The notes: a model not told the origin generated them from the letters alone. A stretch of 54,343 bases of DNA from Ruminococcus sp. (GCA_029062165.1 JAIDQQ010000035.1:1-54343); one strand, 5' to 3'. Shown: positions 1 through 8,404, counted from the first letter of the stretch. Numbers and translations: made by a program.

Positions 1-113
1 ATTTTTATGTTTACATCATTATATCACAACTTAAACTTTTTGTCAATATCAATTTAACAAAATTCTCTATCGTTTTTTTTTTTTTTTTATACAATATTAC
101 CAAATAATCACCC

Positions 114-146
114 AAAAAAACAGGCTTACTGTACAGTAAGCCCGTT
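114..146 (-). terminator. Rho-independent terminator after the first GH9 gene
   Basis: A perfect 20-base palindrome (123-142) is followed, reading leftwards, by a run of T. It lies just past the stop of the GH9 gene at 162. Beyond it (1-113) I see only AT-rich sequence with a run of 16 T (73-88) and no gene. Confidence 0.85.
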
Positions 147-161
147 TTATATTATAAATTA

Positions 162-2933
162 TTAACTATTTTTTTCAATGATGTCCATGATTTTCTGCTG
201 AGTTGTAGGAAGGTCATTCTTGTCAAGTAAGCCGATACCAACCATCTGAATAGCAAGGGCGTCATTAGGAGTTAAACCGCTTCCTTTGTCTAAAACGTCG
301 GCTGCTGCTGCCTGTTCAGCATTAAGTTTAAACTGTGCCGGATTTGTAAGTACTTGCATAATGATTACGGCATCTGCTAAAGTTACATCGCCGTCACCAT
401 TAGCGTCGCCTGGTTTAAGATTACTTGTAACAGGAGCTTTTGTAGTAGTTGTAGTTGTTGTTGTAGTTGTGGTGGTTGTAGTAGTCTGCTGTGCTGTGCC
501 ATCGGTATAAACCTTTATGGATTCAATTGTGAAGTCCTTACAGTCAACCCACCATGTACCGAATTTAACTTCTCCGCCGTACTGATACTGTGCTATATCG
601 GCGATATTTGCCGGTACGTTCCATGTTATTGTACCCTTATTGCCGGATATATTCTGTTCCATATCGTCGCCCTGTGCCCAGTAATCCGGTGCGACACTCG
701 TTGAAGTACCGAAAGCACCTTGCCATTTTCCGACATTTCCGCCGTTCTTTGAGGATATTGTTACTTCAACTTTCTTTACCTTTTCAGTTGCCGGTATATT
801 GAACTGTTTCCACTCAAAACCTACCATTTTGTCAGTAGCATTCTGGTCATAAATTACTGCCTTGTTAGGTTTGATTTCGTATGCACCGGCTGAACTGTTA
901 TTACCCTGATTAGCTGTAGTAGTTGTATTATTGTTATTGTTGTTGCCCTGATTAGAAGCTGTTGTATTTACAGAACCTGTATAGGCATTTGTATATACAT
1001 TGATTTCGTCAATTACAAAGTCCTTGCAGTCAACCCACCATGTACCGAACTTAACTTCTCCGCCGTACTGATACTGTGCTATATCTGCTATATTTGCCGG
1101 TACATTCCATGTTACAGTACCGGAATTGCCGGAGATATTCTGTTCCATATCATCGCCCTGTGCCCAGTAATCCGGTGCAACACTCGTTGAAGTTCCGAAA
1201 GCACCCTGCCATTTTCCGACGTTTCCGCCGTTCTTTGAGGATATCTTTACTTCAACTTTTGTTACTTTTTCTGTTGCCGGTATATTGAACTGTTTCCACT
1301 CAAAACCTACCATTTTGTCAGTAGCGTTCTGGTCGTAAATTACTGCCTTGTTGGGTTTTATAGAATAAAGTCCGGAAGAAGATGTTGACGGATTATTATT
1401 GTTACCCTGTGTAGTGGTAGTTGTTGTAACAACAGGTGCCTGTGTTGTAGTAGTAGTCTGTACCGGTGATGTTACATTTGGATTGCCGGAAGATACACTG
1501 CCTACACCCTCTATTGAAGATTCAACTGACCCACTCTTATATACTGAATACAGACCGGCAGCGGCTCCGACGAGTGTAGCATTGTAGTCAAGTGTAACCT
1601 CGTTTGCAGTATAGTCCTTTACAGAGTCTGTATATGAACCATTTGCGTCAACAGGACCACCTACCAACGCTCCGACAAGTGTATGTTTATTCGGTCCTGA
1701 CTGTGTATTATCACCCATTTCGTCGAAACTTGAATATCCGGAAGCTGCACGGTGATGCGGATTCTTTGCGGAATTTGATGCAAAACCTACTACAAAACAA
1801 GTCGGTGAAGCACTTCCTACACCCTTGTTTCCTAAGATGTAATCCATCTGACCTTTTGCCCAGTCGTTGTAACTTGCTGCACCGTACTTTGTTGCAACAA
1901 GTGCTGTCATCTGCTGTGCGGTATTGTATCTTGCACTACCCCACTGAGTTTCAAAATAGTAGTTGTCTGAACCTGCACCGTGTCCGTTAAGGTAATCAGT
2001 TACCTTTTTCCAGTCGTCAGCACTGCCGGTAATTTCAGCCTGTAAGATTCCTGCACCCATTGATACGTTATTCCAGCTCATAGTAGAGTAGATACCCCAT
2101 TTACCGCCGTCCTGACCAGATGAACCCATATCACTGGAGTTCATGTAAGTATTGAGGAAGTCTTTGTATGTGTTGTCATTTGTTGCCTTATACAACCAAC
2201 CGGCTGCCCATGCCTGGTCATCATAGTAATCCCATGAATCATAGAATCCGCCTACACCGTCAGTAGCTTTCTGATTGTGCTGTGTGGAGAAGTTGAAAAG
2301 TGCTTTTGCGTACTTAAGGTCTTCAGCGTTACCGAAGTTCACATAGTTTACGGCAAGTGCAGCGGCATAAGATGCAGCTATATCACTCGCACCGGCAGAT
2401 GTACTGAAAGTTGTTCTGCTGTTATCCTTATGTACTTCCGGCGCACACCATACAGCATGGTCTGCACCGCCGTCGCCAACCTGATATACGAATTTTGTTA
2501 CGGTATCACCACTAAGTGTTGTACTGTTCTTGAAGAATGTAGCAAAATAGTCTGTAATGGTTTTGAGGTGATTTCCCTGACCGGTTGCGTCGTAAGCGTC
2601 TTTGAACTCGTAGTAACCCCAGCCGAGTGTTGAAGCGGAATAGCCTGCCGGAAGTCCGAATTTAACGTGGTCACCGGCATCATGAAAACCGCCGTCTACC
2701 TCGTCGGAAGTGTGACAGTCATCACGCCATGACATAGCGGAAGTTTCGCCTACCTGCTTACCGCACATATTTGCGTCGTAGAAATACATGGAGTACTGGA
2801 GAAGCTTTGCATAGTTGCTGTCAGCAGCGGAAGCATTCATTACTACTGCTGAAATCGGTGTTGCCATAGCAGATACAGCGAGTACACTGCTTACTACAGC
2901 CGATTTGATTCTGTTCATATTTTTCTTGTGCAT
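162..2933 (-). CDS. GH9 endoglucanase with two tandem CBM79-like modules and a dockerin
   Basis: Secreted cellulosomal glycoside hydrolase of 923 aa, expected to cleave beta-1,4-glucan. Order: signal peptide (about 1-37, cut after NASA), GH9 catalytic domain (about 38-465), Thr/Gln/Asn linker, module copy 1 (about 520-650), linker, copy 2 (about 683-812), poly-Thr linker, dockerin (about 841-923). GH9 hallmarks are visible: the DAGDH motif near residue 86 with the two Asp that activate water, an HHR motif near 394, and NEVTLDY near 444 carrying the acid Glu. Each module has a Trp in PDYWAQGD and a Trp pair in GTWWVDC; the 42/43-residue spacing matches my recollection of the ligand-binding Trp of R. 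flavefaciens CBM79. The dockerin has GDANGDGDVTLADAV and a second calcium-type repeat. The start is preceded by an AGAGG-type ribosome site. The family call is firm; substrate preference is inferred. Confidence 0.95.
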   Translation of the reverse strand: MHKKNMNRIKSAVVSSVLAVSAMATPISAVVMNASAADSNYAKLLQYSMYFYDANMCGKQVGETSAMSWRDDCHTSDEVDGGFHDAGDHVKFGLPAGYSASTLGWGYYEFKDAYDATGQGNHLKTITDYFATFFKNSTTLSGDTVTKFVYQVGDGGADHAVWCAPEVHKDNSRTTFSTSAGASDIAASYAAALAVNYVNFGNAEDLKYAKALFNFSTQHNQKATDGVGGFYDSWDYYDDQAWAAGWLYKATNDNTYKDFLNTYMNSSDMGSSGQDGGKWGIYSTMSWNNVSMGAGILQAEITGSADDWKKVTDYLNGHGAGSDNYYFETQWGSARYNTAQQMTALVATKYGAASYNDWAKGQMDYILGNKGVGSASPTCFVVGFASNSAKNPHHRAASGYSSFDEMGDNTQSGPNKHTLVGALVGGPVDANGSYTDSVKDYTANEVTLDYNATLVGAAAGLYSVYKSGSVESSIEGVGSVSSGNPNVTSPVQTTTTTQAPVVTTTTTTQGNNNNPSTSSSGLYSIKPNKAVIYDQNATDKMVGFEWKQFNIPATEKVTKVEVKISSKNGGNVGKWQGAFGTSTSVAPDYWAQGDDMEQNISGNSGTVTWNVPANIADIAQYQYGGEVKFGTWWVDCKDFVIDEINVYTNAYTGSVNTTASNQGNNNNNNTTTTANQGNNSSAGAYEIKPNKAVIYDQNATDKMVGFEWKQFNIPATEKVKKVEVTISSKNGGNVGKWQGAFGTSTSVAPDYWAQGDDMEQNISGNKGTITWNVPANIADIAQYQYGGEVKFGTWWVDCKDFTIESIKVYTDGTAQQTTTTTTTTTTTTTTTKAPVTSNLKPGDANGDGDVTLADAVIIMQVLTNPAQFKLNAEQAAAADVLDKGSGLTPNDALAIQMVGIGLLDKNDLPTTQQKIMDIIEKNS
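505..1364 (-). repeat. Two near-identical CBM-coding direct repeats
   Basis: The DNA at about 505-878 recurs at about 991-1364 with only scattered, mostly third-position differences. The two encoded modules differ at only a few residues. This shows a recent module duplication or ongoing homogenisation inside the GH9 gene. Confidence 0.9.
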
Positions 2934-3097
2934 AAAAGTAACCTCTTTTCTTTAAAACGCTCATGTTTTAATATGCTGATTTAATTATACAGTGTTTTTC
3001 AAATTAATGGGTTACAAAATTATTACTATTTTATTACAATATGGTTAAAATTTAACACTTTATTAATATAAATTTTAAAAACCGGTAAAAAATCAAA

Positions 3098-3120
3098 AAG
3101 GCACACCGAAGTGTGCCTTT
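3098..3120 (-). terminator. Terminator after the second GH9 gene
   Basis: A seven-base GGCACAC/GTGTGCC stem closed by a UUCG-type tetraloop on the minus strand, followed by a T run. It sits directly behind the stop codon at 3126. Confidence 0.9.
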
Positions 3121-3125
3121 AAAGT

Positions 3126-5222
3126 TTATTGTCCTGTGATTGAGGCAATTTTTTCGCTTGTTGTCGGCAAGTCGTTTTCAGTGAGAAGACTTATTCCTAT
3201 CAACTGAATAGCAAGAGCGTCAGAAGGTGTGATACCGTCGCCGTGATTTACTGTATCGGCACAAGCCTTATATTTTTCGTCAATATGATATTCAGCCGGA
3301 TTACTTAGCGACTGCATTATAAGTACAGCGTCTGCGAGTGTTACTTCACCATCACCATTGGCGTCACCGAATTTTACATCTACTTTTTCAAGTTTTTCAA
3401 CCTCACCTATGAAAAGTTCAATCTGTTTGAAACTGATGTCTACAACATTACCTACACCGATTTCCACCAGTTTTGCAAATGTTTCATCATTGGTAACTTT
3501 AAAATGACCCTCATTTACAAATTCAATAGTCTTGTATTTTTCATCAATTTCTTTTATTCTGTCAACAAATGAAACATCTACAGGTTTGTGGTCACCTACA
3601 ATTGTTGTAGTTGTCATAGTAGTAGTATCAACTGAAATTGTTGTTTGTATAGTAGTTGTTTTTTCAGTAGTTGTAGTCAAATCACATAATCTTGATGTTG
3701 TAGTTGTTTCGGTAGTAGTTGTTGTAGTAGTAGTTTCCGTTGTAGTCGTCGTACTATCAACCGGTGCTTCACCCTTTGCGACGGCTATTTCTTCCGGATA
3801 TACTGTAACTTCATCTCCGATAGTGTCAACAACCTGACCTGTACCGTATTCATGATAGAGACCTACAGCAGCCCCGACAAGTCCCACCTGATAGTCAAGT
3901 GCTACCTCGTTGGAAGTTGCGTCTGTAATGTCATTCTTGAAAGAATGGAAATCCTCATTTGACGGACCACCACAAAGTGCACCATAAAGAACATGGCTAC
4001 CTGGAATACTTGCATAGTCTCGTGGATACCAGTTCTGCCATGAATCACCTACATCAAGGTTAGAAGCCGCACGGTGATGCGGTGATGTCGCTGACACATC
4101 GTTATAGCCTACTACAAGACATACATTAGCATTATTCTTACCAAGTATCATATCCGTCTGACCTTTACACCATTCAGCGAAGTCCGCACCGGATTTTTCT
4201 TTATGTTTTGTGGCAACTAATGCACAGGTCTGCATGAGGGTATTATGTCTTGCACTGCCCCATGAGTTCATAATATAGAATTTATTCTGATTCTGATTTA
4301 CAATACCCTTGATATAATTTACAGGCTTATCCCAGTTACCAGTGATTTCAGCATTGATTATAGCAGCACCAAGCCATACACCACCGTAATAGTAGTCGTT
4401 TACCCAGTCATTAGTAGTGCTTGTATCCTTGCTGTTGGCATCAAGATAAGGTTGTTCACCTGTTGCAATGTAAAGCCAACCGGCAGCCCATGCAATATCA
4501 TCTTCAACGCTCTTATCCTGATATGTCTGCTGGTCGTAAGTCATTTTGCGGTTTTTAGAAGCAAATTCGTAAAGTGCCTTAGCGTATGTCAGTGATTCCT
4601 CATCTCCGAAGTTGATATACTGCTGTGCAAGTGCGGCAGCGTACTGTGCGGCGGTATTGCTTGCACCGTCGGAAGTAGAGTAGTATTCATTGCTGTTTCT
4701 TGACATGAGTTCCGGAGCTTTCCACTTGCTATGGTCTGCACCGTCGTCGCCTATTTCATAGACGAACTTTGTTACATTTCCGTTACCGTCAAGAGTAGTA
4801 CAGTTCTTGAAAAATTCTGCAAATTCTGTGCTTATATCCTTGAAATGTGCATATGTACCTGTCTTCTGAAATTCGTCCTTGTATTCATAATAAAGCCAGC
4901 CGAGTGTTGAAGCCGTAAAGCCTTCTGTTATACCACATATAATACCGTCACCGGCATCATGAAAACCACCGTTAGCAGTGCCGTCTGTGTGACAGTCACC
5001 ACGCCATGAAAAATGTGACTTCTCACCAGCTCCGATACCGCAGTAGTTAGCGTCATAGAAATAAAGTGAATACTGTAAAAGTTTTGCGTAGTTGTCGAGA
5101 CCTAAAGCAGATTCGTCAACGGCTGTTGCAGGTACTGCTACAGCACCGGCAAGTGCCGACACTGCCATTACCGCCGACGAGGCAAACGCCATGAATTTTT
5201 TCTTGAGTTTTCCTTTTGACAT
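3126..5222 (-). CDS. GH9 glycoside hydrolase with dockerin
   Basis: A 698-aa secreted cellulosomal GH9 enzyme, probably a beta-1,4-glucanase. Order: signal peptide (1 to about 34, ends ATA), GH9 domain (about 38-460), Thr-rich linker (about 480-545), a roughly 65-residue module I do not recognise (about 548-612), and a dockerin (about 617-698, GDANGDGEVTLADAV). The DAGD pair is present near residue 88, but the usual HVKFGLP that follows is replaced by GIICGITEG, so the substrate cleft may differ from that of the neighbouring GH9. HHRAAS (near 384) and NEVALDY (near 438) are conserved. The start is supported by a strong GGAGGAGA site 8 bases upstream. It lies about 190 bases upstream of the other GH9 gene, but a terminator separates them, so I infer separate transcripts. 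A TATAAT lies 40-45 bases upstream of the start with no convincing -35 box. Confidence 0.94.
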   Translation of the reverse strand: MSKGKLKKKFMAFASSAVMAVSALAGAVAVPATAVDESALGLDNYAKLLQYSLYFYDANYCGIGAGEKSHFSWRGDCHTDGTANGGFHDAGDGIICGITEGFTASTLGWLYYEYKDEFQKTGTYAHFKDISTEFAEFFKNCTTLDGNGNVTKFVYEIGDDGADHSKWKAPELMSRNSNEYYSTSDGASNTAAQYAAALAQQYINFGDEESLTYAKALYEFASKNRKMTYDQQTYQDKSVEDDIAWAAGWLYIATGEQPYLDANSKDTSTTNDWVNDYYYGGVWLGAAIINAEITGNWDKPVNYIKGIVNQNQNKFYIMNSWGSARHNTLMQTCALVATKHKEKSGADFAEWCKGQTDMILGKNNANVCLVVGYNDVSATSPHHRAASNLDVGDSWQNWYPRDYASIPGSHVLYGALCGGPSNEDFHSFKNDITDATSNEVALDYQVGLVGAAVGLYHEYGTGQVVDTIGDEVTVYPEEIAVAKGEAPVDSTTTTTETTTTTTTTETTTTSRLCDLTTTTEKTTTIQTTISVDTTTMTTTTIVGDHKPVDVSFVDRIKEIDEKYKTIEFVNEGHFKVTNDETFAKLVEIGVGNVVDISFKQIELFIGEVEKLEKVDVKFGDANGDGEVTLADAVLIMQSLSNPAEYHIDEKYKACADTVNHGDGITPSDALAIQLIGISLLTENDLPTTSEKIASITGQ

Positions 5223-5397
5223 ATAAAAAAATCTCCTCCCATGATAAAAAATATTTCTTTAATTATAACATATTTTCCAAACAATTTGTTAACAAATTAT
5301 GTACAAAATTGAAACATAGTAATTTTTCGTCATATTGTCAAAAAAAATCAGGTTATATTGTACATTTTAACGATACTTTTTTTTATTTAAAATTCGC

Positions 5398-5426
5398 TTG
5401 CAAAAATGAAATTTATGTGATATAAT
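5398..5426 (+). promoter_or_regulatory. Promoter for rsmE
   Basis: TTGCAA, a 17-base spacer ending TGTGA, then TATAAT: a near-consensus housekeeping sigma promoter with an extended -10 TG. Confidence 0.8.
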
Positions 5427-5460
5427 AATAAAAGTACTTTTCTTAACGGCGGTGGACTTT

Positions 5461-6183
5461 ATGCCAAGATTCTTTACAAATGAAATCAATGAAGATAATA
5501 TTATCATTACCGGCAGTGACGCTAATCATATAGGGCGTTCGCTCCGCATGAAAAAAGGCGAACAATTAACAGTATGCTGTAACGGTACGGATTACAACTG
5601 CATAATCAACAGCATAACTCCTGATACTGTATATCTTGATTTGGTATCAAAAAATATATGTGCCTCTGAACCGTCTGTAAATGTTACTCTCTTTCAGGCT
5701 GTACCGAAAACGGACAAACTGGAATACATTATACAGAAAAGCGTTGAACTTGGCGTATCGAGAATAGTTCCTGTTCTCACAAGACGTTGTATATCACGTC
5801 CGGACGAAAAGGACTTCTCAAAAAAACTTCCACGTCTTCAGAAAATTGCGGAACAGGCTTCCAAACAGTCCGGCAGGGGTATTATTCCGGAAATAACACC
5901 GATAGTCAGCTATAAAAAGGCACTCGCTATGATGTCTGAACTTGACAGGACTGTTATTCTTTACGAGGAACAGGGCGGAGTTTCTTTCCGTGATGTTGAT
6001 TTCAATAACGTAAAAACAATCGGTCTTGTTGTCGGAAGTGAGGGCGGTTTTGACCCCGAAGAAACAGACTTGGCTGTTGAAGCCGGTGCGGTACGTGTAT
6101 GGCTCGGTAAAAGAATACTCCGTTGCGAAACTGCTCCGGTAACTGCTGTATCAATTCTGATGTTTCTGACAAATAATATGTAA
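5461..6183 (+). CDS. rsmE: 16S rRNA (uracil1498-N3)-methyltransferase RsmE
   Basis: Methylates N3 of U1498 in 16S rRNA, using S-adenosylmethionine, in the assembled small subunit. The protein opens with MPRFF and the PUA-like region containing HIGRSLRMKKGE. The SPOUT-family C-terminal part shows LVVGSEGGFDPEE and WLGKRILRCETAPV, where the knotted cofactor site forms. Length (240 aa) is normal. An in-frame GTG lies nine bases upstream at 5452, but the ATG at 5461 fits the RsmE N-terminus and has a GGCGGTGG ribosome site at proper spacing. In many Firmicutes rsmE follows prmA; here it stands alone behind its own promoter. Confidence 0.93.
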   Translation: MPRFFTNEINEDNIIITGSDANHIGRSLRMKKGEQLTVCCNGTDYNCIINSITPDTVYLDLVSKNICASEPSVNVTLFQAVPKTDKLEYIIQKSVELGVSRIVPVLTRRCISRPDEKDFSKKLPRLQKIAEQASKQSGRGIIPEITPIVSYKKALAMMSELDRTVILYEEQGGVSFRDVDFNNVKTIGLVVGSEGGFDPEETDLAVEAGAVRVWLGKRILRCETAPVTAVSILMFLTNNM

Positions 6184-6187
6184 AGTA

Positions 6188-6216
6188 TTGCAATTTTCTG
6201 AAAAGTATGTTATAAT
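6188..6216 (+). promoter_or_regulatory. Promoter for the acidic membrane protein gene
   Basis: TTGCAA, exactly 17 bases, TATAAT preceded by TGT. It begins right after the rsmE stop codon, so the next gene is separately transcribed. Confidence 0.8.
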
Positions 6217-6226
6217 ATTTTCATGA

Positions 6227-6258
6227 TTATCGCAAACCGTTCGCAAGCGGTTCGATAA
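6227..6258 (+). promoter_or_regulatory. Hairpin at the start of the 6292 transcript
   Basis: An outer TTATCG/CGATAA stem and inner AACCG/CGGTT stem close an eight-base loop, with a small bulge. It starts within a few bases of the expected transcription start and has no T run after it, so it looks like a 5'-stabilising or regulatory hairpin rather than a terminator. Confidence 0.5.
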
Positions 6259-6291
6259 ATAAAAATTCTTGCGGAGAAAAGAGGAATAACA

Positions 6292-6567
6292 ATGAATAAG
6301 TTTTTAGCAGGCGTACTCGTTGTCGGTGCTGTTGCCGCTGTAGGTACAGTTGTAAAGCATCTTCTTAGAGACAACTCAACAGATGATTACGATGATTTTG
6401 ACGACTTCGACGATGATGACGATTTCTATGACGAGGACGACGACATAGAAGTTGAAATTTTTGAAGACGACACTGACACTACTGAAGAAGAAACAGCAGA
6501 AACTACTGAAGAAACTGCTTCTGAAAGCGTTTCAGAAGAAGCTGAAGAAACAGAAGAATCTTTCTGA
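6292..6567 (+). CDS. Small membrane-anchored protein with a long acidic tail
   Basis: Unrecognised 91-aa protein. Residues 3-24 form one hydrophobic, Gly/Ala/Val-rich membrane segment followed by KHLLR, which predicts the C-terminus stays in the cytoplasm. Residues 31-91 are almost entirely Asp, Glu, Thr and Ser, first an Asp/Phe/Tyr-rich stretch and then Thr/Glu repeats. Such a tail is likely disordered and could bind cations or basic proteins. The start follows an AGAGG site. It has its own promoter and leader hairpin and sits between rsmE and a tRNA cluster. No function can be assigned; it resembles YtxH-like anchors only in layout. Confidence 0.75.
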   Translation: MNKFLAGVLVVGAVAAVGTVVKHLLRDNSTDDYDDFDDFDDDDDFYDEDDDIEVEIFEDDTDTTEEETAETTEETASESVSEEAEETEESF

Positions 6568-6687
6568 AACTGACAAAAAATAATTCTATGATATGCTGTC
6601 ACATAATCTGTGACAGTATATTTTTATGAACTATCAACAATTTCAGAAATGTTTTTTGTATATAATCACAGTTTTCTGAAAAATCTA

Positions 6688-6716
6688 TTGACATTCCGGA
6701 CAGACTGTGATATAAT
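6688..6716 (+). promoter_or_regulatory. tRNA-Pro promoter
   Basis: A perfect TTGACA and TATAAT with a 17-base spacer ending TGTGA, about 13 bases before the tRNA. Confidence 0.9.
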
Positions 6717-6728
6717 ATAAAAGCTTTA

Positions 6729-6802
6729 CGAGGCGTAACTCAGTTTGGTAGAGTGCTTGGTTTGGGACCAAGATGCCGCAGGTTCGAGTCCTGTCGCCTC
6801 GA
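6729..6802 (+). tRNA. tRNA-Pro (anticodon TGG)
   Basis: Cloverleaf by eye: acceptor CGAGGCG/CGCCTCG, D-arm with GG, anticodon stem CTTGG/CCAAG around TTTGGGA (anticodon TGG), and T-arm GTTCGAGTC. CCA is not encoded. Confidence 0.95.
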
Positions 6803-6856
6803 CTTTCTCTGAAAATTTTCCATAAAAAATTTTTTCAGAAAATTTTAAAAAAACTC

Positions 6857-6885
6857 TTGACAAATCAGAAATTATGTGATATAAT
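6857..6885 (+). promoter_or_regulatory. tRNA-Thr/Tyr promoter
   Basis: TTGACA, 17 bases, TATAAT with extended TG. It is nearly identical to the promoter at 30084-30112 over about 40 bases. Confidence 0.9.
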
Positions 6886-6922
6886 AAATAAGTCGAGTGG
6901 GACAAACATAAAAAATATTCAA

Positions 6923-6998
6923 GCTGGTGTAGCTCAGTTGGTAGAGCAGCTGATTTGTAATCAGCAGGTCGGGGGTTCGAGTCCGTCCACCAGCTCCA
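6923..6998 (+). tRNA. tRNA-Thr (anticodon TGT)
   Basis: Acceptor GCTGGTG/CACCAGC, anticodon stem CTGAT/ATCAG with loop TTTGTAA (anticodon TGT), canonical T-loop. The discriminator at 6995 is followed by an encoded CCA (6996-6998). Confidence 0.96.
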
Positions 6999-7040
6999 TT
7001 TTACCGGAATTTCCGGAAAATTTTTCAGACTTCATATTAT

Positions 7041-7126
7041 GGGAGAGTTCCCGAGTGGCCAAAGGGGGCAGACTGTAAATCTGTTGCTTTTCAGCTTCGA
7101 TGGTCCGAATCCATCCTCTCCCACCA
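7041..7126 (+). tRNA. tRNA-Tyr (anticodon GTA)
   Basis: Acceptor GGGAGAG/CTCTCCC, anticodon loop CTGTAAA (anticodon GTA), a long variable arm typical of bacterial tRNA-Tyr, discriminator A and encoded CCA (7124-7126). It is probably co-transcribed with tRNA-Thr, 42 bases upstream. Confidence 0.95.
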
Positions 7127-7132
7127 GAAATT

Positions 7133-7160
7133 CCCCGAAAAAATCTTTTCGGGGTTATTT
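7133..7160 (+). terminator. Terminator of the tRNA-Thr/Tyr transcript
   Basis: Stem CCCCGAAAA/TTTTCGGGG around AATC, then a T-rich stretch, seven bases after the tRNA-Tyr CCA. Confidence 0.9.
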
Positions 7161-7270
7161 TATTTCCTTGCATATGCAGGGACTTTTTTATGTCCGGAAA
7201 AAAAGATATTCTGCACGGAATTTATATAATAATGTTCATAAATATATTTATTCTGCTATGAGGTACAAAT

Positions 7271-7636
7271 ATGACTGAAAATTATACCTACTACAACGGC
7301 TTCGGAAACGAACCGGAATATACTTTCTGTCTTTATGACGAAAATTATATTACAGAAAAATTTCACATATGGTGCGGATATTTCTGTGATATTCTTGATA
7401 TTATCCCACCCGATAAAAACGGCTGGACAGGTCTTGCAGAATACTATCATATGTGCATTGAACTTGACAACGATAACTGGAAAATCCCTGATATTAAATC
7501 AGCTTTACAGCACCTTGAAAATATTGATACTTCAAAAATTAAATTTCCTGAAAGTCATGAAGTTCTTGAAATTCTTATTGAAATGTTCAAAAAAGCCTGT
7601 GAAAATAATCTCACTGTATATATAGAATATTCCTGA
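7271..7636 (+). CDS. Hypothetical small soluble protein (copy A1)
   Basis: A 121-aa protein I do not recognise. It is acidic and aromatic-rich, without signal peptide or membrane segment, so it is probably cytosolic. It begins MTEN and has a GAGG ribosome site. A second copy follows at 7685-8050 with the same length but loss of the start and a nonsense codon. The last residues of this copy (EYS) come from recombination: from about 7625 the DNA switches to sequence matching the unrelated gene at 8060, and its stop codon lies inside that matched block. Small, single-domain, duplicated genes of this kind are often immunity proteins or orphan toxin-locus genes, but nothing here proves it. Confidence 0.7.
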   Translation: MTENYTYYNGFGNEPEYTFCLYDENYITEKFHIWCGYFCDILDIIPPDKNGWTGLAEYYHMCIELDNDNWKIPDIKSALQHLENIDTSKIKFPESHEVLEILIEMFKKACENNLTVYIEYS

Positions 7637-7673
7637 AAGTCCCGATTTCCTTTACTGGAAATTCATTATTGAT
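7625..7673 (+). pseudogene. Remnant of a type-B gene fused to the end of copy A1
   Basis: These 49 bases match the part of the 8060 gene that encodes PESPDFLYWKFIID, with a two-base deletion and a few changes. This indicates that a first B gene once followed copy A1 and was deleted, leaving this scar. Confidence 0.75.
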
Positions 7674-7684
7674 GAGGTGAAAAA

Positions 7685-8050
7685 ATAACTGAAAATTTCA
7701 GCTACTATGACGGTTTTGAAGGCTAACCGGAATATACTTTCTGTCTTTATGAGGGCAATTTTCCCGTTGAAAAAATACACCTGTGGGACGGCTATTTCTG
7801 TGATATAATCCCGACTGTCACACCCACTCCAAACGGCTGGACAAGTCTTGCTGAATACTATCATTTATGTCTGGAGTTTGATAATGACAACTGGAAAATC
7901 CCTGATATTAAATCAGCTTTACACCAACTGGAAAATATTGATACTTCAAAAATTAAATTTCCTGAAAGTCATGAGGTTCTTGAAATTCTTATTGAGATGT
8001 TCAAAAAAGCCTGTGAAAATAATCTTACAATATATATTGAATACTTTTGA
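7685..8050 (+). pseudogene. Dead second copy of the 7271 gene (copy A2)
   Basis: The frame aligns over its full 122 codons with copy A1 (both 366 bases including the stop). The start codon is ATA (7685-7687) where A1 has ATG, although a GAGGTG ribosome site remains in place. Codon 14 is TAA (7724-7726) where A1 has GAA. The rest is open and well conserved, and the last 60 codons are almost identical in DNA, so inactivation is recent. Confidence 0.85.
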
Positions 8051-8059
8051 GGTATAAAA

Positions 8060-8383
8060 ATGACTGAAAATCTTTATGGTAAAATATTCGTTGATACTCC
8101 GACTGAATATGATTATTTTTTTGAATGCGTCAGAAATTTTGTCAACGGTCATAAACAAGCTGTATCTTTTATAATTTCTGACTGGTGTTATATGAGTATC
8201 CGCAGAAACAAGGAATATATTCCCGAAAGTCCCGATTTCCTTTACTGGAAATTTATTATTGATATTGAAAACAAAAACGTTCCCGAAAATGTCTATATAA
8301 ACAACATCAGACAATTTATTTATTTCCTGAAAAAAAATAACTCTGTTGTCTGTGCCTGCGACTTTGAGGAACGTTTAATATAA
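8060..8383 (+). CDS. Hypothetical small soluble protein (type B)
   Basis: A 107-aa protein with no family I can name. It starts MTEN like the neighbouring A copies but is otherwise unrelated to them. The sequence is aromatic-rich and lacks a signal peptide, membrane segment or Cys cluster. GAGG lies seven bases before the ATG. It begins ten bases after the dead A2 copy, so A and B were probably co-transcribed as a pair. A fragment of a second B copy survives at 7625-7673. An immunity-protein role is a guess from size and context only. Confidence 0.7.
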   Translation: MTENLYGKIFVDTPTEYDYFFECVRNFVNGHKQAVSFIISDWCYMSIRRNKEYIPESPDFLYWKFIIDIENKNVPENVYINNIRQFIYFLKKNNSVVCACDFEERLI

Positions 8384-8404
8384 AAAAATTCGGAGGAATC
8401 TAAA

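Noticed and set aside
430..480. Microsatellite or CRISPR-like repeat
   Set aside because: The repetitive GTA/GTT pattern encodes a poly-Thr linker; no spacer-repeat structure exists anywhere in the window.
286..510. Plus-strand ORF with a poly-Val run
   Set aside because: It is the antisense of the Thr-rich linker and dockerin of the GH9 gene; the same holds for 3532-3837.
2498..2683. Short minus-strand frame inside the GH9 gene
   Set aside because: Shadow frame within the GH9 catalytic domain; no ribosome site.
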